Below, in pieces: positions 32,010-35,189 of a DNA stretch of 35,189 nt; position 1 is the first letter of the stretch; each line of letters begins with the position of its first letter. The stretch covers positions 1-35,189 of the forward strand of contig JACIWU010000027.1 in NCBI GenBank assembly GCA_014360805.1, given 5' to 3'. This DNA comes from Chloroflexota bacterium (lineage in GTDB: Bacteria; Chloroflexota; Anaerolineae; DTLA01). The notes under the pieces are model-generated. The model saw only the letters and a program-made list of their open reading frames with translations. It made no database searches and had not been told where the DNA came from. The translations under genes were made by a program, and so were the position numbers.

Positions 32010-33719
32010 ATGAAACAGGGCGCGTTTACCTTCGTGTTGCATACGCACCTTCCCTACGTGCGGAAGGCCGGGCGCTGGCCCCATGGCGAGGAGATGGTGC
32101 ACGAGGCGATTGCCGAAACCTACGTGCCGCTGCTGAACGCGCTGTATGACCTCAAGGCGGCGGGGTACGAGCCGAGGCTCACCATCGGCATCACGCCCAT
32201 TCTGATGGAGCAACTGGCTGACCCGGACGTGCTGAACCACTTTGAGTTGTACGTGGAGGAGCGGATTGCCCTGATAGAGTCGGACCGGCGGCTGTGGGAG
32301 GGGAAGGACGCACGCCGCGTTGCCCTGGCCGACTTCTACCTGGGGTTCTACCAGGGCATCCTGGACTCCTTCCGGTCCCGCTACCACCGCGACCTGCTGG
32401 GGGCGTTCCGTCGGCTGCAAGACGCGGGCAACGTGGACGTGCTGACCAGCGCGGCCACCCACGGCTACCTGCCCCTCATGGAGCGGGATTCCACCCTGTG
32501 GGGCCAGATCAAGACCGGCGTGGACACGTACATTCGCCACATGGGGCAGCGGCCCCAGGGCATCTGGCTGCCGGAGTGCGGGTACCGTCCAGGGTACATG
32601 AAGGAAGGCACACCGTCCTACTACAAGCCCGGCGAAGAGGAGTTCCTGGCGGCGTTCGGGCTGAAGTATTTCTTCACCGACACCCACGTCATTGAGGGCG
32701 GCAAACTGGTGGGCAAGGTGGCGGGCGACGCTGTGGGGCCTTATGGGGCCATCCCACTGCGCAAGGTGGTGGTGAAGCCCGACACCCGCCCGGAGGCCAC
32801 CCAGCGCACGACATTCCGCCCGTACTACGTGCAGGCCGCCGAGGTCGCCGTCTTCGGGCGCGACGAACGCACGGGGATGCAGGTGTGGTCTGCCGCGCAC
32901 GGCTACCCGGGCGATTTCGTATACCGCGAGTTTCACCGCAAAGATCCCAACTCGGGCGCGCAGTACTGGCGTATCACGGGCGCCGGCGTGGATTTGGGCG
33001 ACAAGGATTTGTACGATCCCGAGACGGCGCGGCGGCAAGTGCAGGTTCACGCCGATCACTTCGTGAGCATCGTGGTGGAGCGGCTGCGCGAATGGAACAA
33101 GCGCCACAACGAGATGGGCATCATCGTGTCCGCCTACGACACGGAACTCTTCGGCCACTGGTGGTTTGAGGGCGTGGACTGGCTCAAGGAAGTCCTGCGG
33201 CAGTTGAGCATCAACCCGGACGTGGAGTTGACGACGGCCCGCGATTACCTCAACGATCACCCGCCCACCGAGGTGGTGGCCCTTCCCGAGAGTTCCTGGG
33301 GGGCGGGCGGCGGCCACTGGACATGGAAAAACCCGGAGACCGAGTGGATGTGGCCGCTCATCCACGCCGCGGAGAGGCGGATGGAGCGGCTTGTGGCCCG
33401 CTGGCCGTCGGCGCAGGGCGAACAGGCGGCGCTCCTGGCCCAGGTGGCGCGCGAACTGGTGCTCCTGGAATCCAGCGACTGGCCCTTCCTCGTCAGCACC
33501 GGCCAGGCCAAGGAGTACGCCACGGGGCGCTTCCAGCAGCACCTGGCGCGGTTCAACCATCTGGCGGCGGCAGCCGAGCGTGGAGCGCCCCTGTCCGAAG
33601 CCGACCGCCGATTCCTGGAGCAGGCGGCGGAGTTGGACAATCCGTTCCCGCAGATTCAGTACGCCGATTTCGCCGCCAGGGAGAACACCCCGCTGAAACC
33701 TCAGAGCGAGCGTGCATAG
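32010..33719 (+). CDS. GH57 family glycosidase, 1,4-alpha-glucan branching enzyme-type
   Basis: A 569-residue glycoside hydrolase of family 57, most like the alpha-glucan branching enzymes used in glycogen synthesis. The N-terminal VLHTHLPYVR holds the conserved His pair. WLPECGYRPGYM carries the nucleophile E189, and AYDTELFGHWWFEG carries the general acid D377. A helical C-terminal domain with Trp-rich SSWGAGGGHWTWKN follows, as in branching enzymes. AAGGAGGGC precedes the ATG. It is 62 nt from archease and 3 nt from the ATPase gene. An amylase or 4-alpha-glucanotransferase activity cannot be excluded from sequence alone. Confidence 0.9.
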   Translation: MKQGAFTFVLHTHLPYVRKAGRWPHGEEMVHEAIAETYVPLLNALYDLKAAGYEPRLTIGITPILMEQLADPDVLNHFELYVEERIALIESDRRLWEGKDARRVALADFYLGFYQGILDSFRSRYHRDLLGAFRRLQDAGNVDVLTSAATHGYLPLMERDSTLWGQIKTGVDTYIRHMGQRPQGIWLPECGYRPGYMKEGTPSYYKPGEEEFLAAFGLKYFFTDTHVIEGGKLVGKVAGDAVGPYGAIPLRKVVVKPDTRPEATQRTTFRPYYVQAAEVAVFGRDERTGMQVWSAAHGYPGDFVYREFHRKDPNSGAQYWRITGAGVDLGDKDLYDPETARRQVQVHADHFVSIVVERLREWNKRHNEMGIIVSAYDTELFGHWWFEGVDWLKEVLRQLSINPDVELTTARDYLNDHPPTEVVALPESSWGAGGGHWTWKNPETEWMWPLIHAAERRMERLVARWPSAQGEQAALLAQVARELVLLESSDWPFLVSTGQAKEYATGRFQQHLARFNHLAAAAERGAPLSEADRRFLEQAAELDNPFPQIQYADFAARENTPLKPQSERA

Positions 33720-33722
33720 AGT

Positions 33723-34898
33723 ATGGCACGAATCCTTCTGTTCACAGGCAAGGGCGGCGTGGGGAAGACGACCATCGCCGCGGCCACGGCCCTGCGCTGC
33801 GCCGAGCAGGGTCTGCGCACCATCGTGGTGAGCACCGACGCCGCCCACTCGCTGGCCGACAGCCTGGACTATCCCCTGGGCCCCGAGCCGACGGAAGTGG
33901 CCCCCAACCTGTGGGGGCAGGAGATTGACCTGCTGTACCAGATGGAGAAGTACTGGGGCACGGTGCAGGAGTACCTGGCCGCGCTCCTGTCCTGGCGCGG
34001 GATGGACGACCTCATCGCCGAAGAGGTGAGCGTGCTGCCCGGCATGGAGGAACTGGCGTCGCTGCTGCAAATCGTCAAGTTGCACGACGACGGGCTGTAC
34101 GACGTGATTATCATTGACGCGGCCCCGACGGGCGAAACGCTCAAACTGCTGTCCTTCCCCGACATGGCCCGCTGGTATCTGGAGAAAATCTTCCCCATTG
34201 AGAAACGGGCCATGCAACTGTCGCGGCCGCTGCTGCGCTCGCTGACCGATCTGCCCCTGCCCGAGGACGAACTGTTTGACGTGATAGAGGGGCTGATTCG
34301 CGACCTGGATCGGATGCACGCGCTCCTGTCGGATCCCGAGAAATCCACCGTGCGCCTGGTGCTGAACCCGGAGAAGATGGTCATCAAGGAGGCGCAGCGC
34401 ACCTACACCTACCTCAGCCTGTACGGCTATCCGGTGGACGCGGTCATCTCCAACCGCATCATCCCGGCGACGGTGCGAGACGCCTACTTTGACAACTGGA
34501 AGGCCATCCAGGAGAAGTACGGCCGCGCCGTGGAGGAAGCCTTCGCTCCGCTGCCCATCCTGCTGGTCCCGCTGATGGACAGCGAGGTGGTGGGGCTGGA
34601 GCGGCTGCGGCAACTGGGGCAACTGGTGTACGGCGACCGCGACCCCGCCGCGGTGTTCTACAAGGGCGCGCGGCACGTGGTCCGCAAGGAAGACGGCCGA
34701 TACATCCTGGTGCTCAAACTGCCGTTCGTGAGCAAGGAGGCGCTGAAACTCACCCGCTCGGGCGACGAACTGGTGGTACACATCGGCAACCAGAAGCGCA
34801 ACATCGTGCTGCCGCGGGTGGTGGCGGGGCTGGACGTGGAGAGCGCCAAGGCCGAGGAGGGCGAGGTTCGGGTGGTGTTCGGCCCCAAGGCCGAGTAG
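33723..34898 (+). CDS. ArsA/Get3-family ATPase
   Basis: A 391-residue SIMIBI-class ATPase of the ArsA/TRC40 type. The deviant Walker A is GKGGVGKTT (residues 9-17), STDAAHSLADSL is the switch I segment, and IIIDAAPTGETLKLL is the A-type Asp region. The last 80 residues (LPFVSKEALKLTRSGDEL to the end) form the HSP20-like domain found in many bacterial ArsA-like proteins. I see no Cys-rich arsenite site and no ars genes nearby, so arsenic export is unlikely. A chaperone-like or unknown role is more plausible. Transcription probably comes from the GH57 gene, 3 nt upstream. Confidence 0.9.
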   Translation: MARILLFTGKGGVGKTTIAAATALRCAEQGLRTIVVSTDAAHSLADSLDYPLGPEPTEVAPNLWGQEIDLLYQMEKYWGTVQEYLAALLSWRGMDDLIAEEVSVLPGMEELASLLQIVKLHDDGLYDVIIIDAAPTGETLKLLSFPDMARWYLEKIFPIEKRAMQLSRPLLRSLTDLPLPEDELFDVIEGLIRDLDRMHALLSDPEKSTVRLVLNPEKMVIKEAQRTYTYLSLYGYPVDAVISNRIIPATVRDAYFDNWKAIQEKYGRAVEEAFAPLPILLVPLMDSEVVGLERLRQLGQLVYGDRDPAAVFYKGARHVVRKEDGRYILVLKLPFVSKEALKLTRSGDELVVHIGNQKRNIVLPRVVAGLDVESAKAEEGEVRVVFGPKAE

Positions 34899-35015
34899 GG
34901 TCTCGGTTCCAAAGTTTGTTGGCCGCGCCACGGGCATGGGTGGGGCGCGCTTCCGAAAGTGCGTCGCGCCTTGGTCGCCAACACAGGGCGCGGCCGAATC
35001 CGCTCACAAAACCCC

Positions 35016-35044
35016 TTGACTTTCGCACAAAGTTGTCGTATGCT
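35016..35044 (+). promoter_or_regulatory. Promoter near the right end
   Basis: TTGACT (35016-35021), a 17-bp spacer and TATGCT (35039-35044). It points rightward out of the window. A TATACA overlapping its 3' side is a second possible -10. Confidence 0.65.
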
Positions 35045-35136
35045 ATACACGCAAGGGCGCGCCCGCGCATGGTAGGCGAGAGAACTCGCGTTGCGCATGC
35101 GGCGAATCTGCCAGATAACGAGAGCCTGTGGGCATG

Positions 35137-35175
35137 TTATGCGGAATTCTTTCCGTATAACAAATTGCCGCATAA
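35137..35175. promoter_or_regulatory. Operator-like TTATGCGG repeats
   Basis: TTATGCGG (35137-35144), its one-mismatch complement CCGTATAA (35153-35160) and its perfect complement CCGCATAA (35168-35175) lie 15-16 bp apart, about one and a half helical turns. The outer pair extends toward ATGT/ACAT. This looks like a transcription-factor site with several half-sites; the regulator is unknown. Confidence 0.5.
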
Positions 35176-35189
35176 TACATAGTTCAGCC

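Larger units (their letters stand above)
34899..35189 (+). other. Right-end intergenic region
   Basis: About 290 nt after the ATPase gene with no convincing ORF. It holds a GC-rich inverted repeat near 34922-34950 without a clear T-run, a promoter at 35016-35044 and operator-like repeats at 35137-35175. The gene they serve lies to the right of the window. Confidence 0.5.

Noticed and set aside
31695-34937. 1080-residue - strand ORF
   Set aside because: It is antisense to archease, the GH57 gene and the ATPase gene, which all have clear motifs on the + strand.

Overview
The window is GC-rich, densely coded bacterial DNA. Gene content and style suggest a thermophilic or anaerobic member of the Chloroflexota (Anaerolineae-like). 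That is an inference from gene families and layout; no taxonomic marker was searched.

Left part (1-13.6 kb, + strand): hydrogen and formate metabolism. hoxY-hoxH encode a group 3-type [NiFe] hydrogenase core and end at a strong terminator. A promoter then drives a hydrogenase endopeptidase gene and hypA-B-F-D-E; hypC is not present. A near-consensus sigma70-type promoter and a roughly 180-nt leader precede a NuoE-like gene (TTG start), a NuoF/HydB-like flavoprotein gene and a NuoG-FdhA fusion. The fusion reads as two ORFs only because an in-frame UGA interrupts it at the formate dehydrogenase active site. A SECIS-like hairpin follows directly, so this is a selenocysteine formate dehydrogenase. 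Together these genes could link formate, NAD(H), possibly ferredoxin, and H2.

Middle (13.6-23.7 kb): a promoter, a structured leader RNA with a possible proline-codon leader peptide, and a terminator precede proC, dut and a CPBP protease gene. On the - strand lies a probable long operon: tRNA-Thr(CGU), resB-like and ccsA-like cytochrome c assembly genes, udk, a glycosyltransferase, a flippase, a second glycosyltransferase and yccF. The flippase 3' end is duplicated, with a palindromic repeat between the two copies. A further copy of that repeat lies upstream of nusA.

Right part (23.8-35.2 kb, + strand): the nusA-ylxR-infB-rbfA-nrnA-truB-ribF-archease information-processing operon, without rimP in front of nusA. 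It has a terminator-like hairpin in the nusA leader and a second structured noncoding block between ylxR and infB. A GH57 glucan branching-type enzyme and an ArsA/Get3-type ATPase follow. The window ends in a promoter and a cluster of operator-like TTATGCGG repeats whose gene lies outside.
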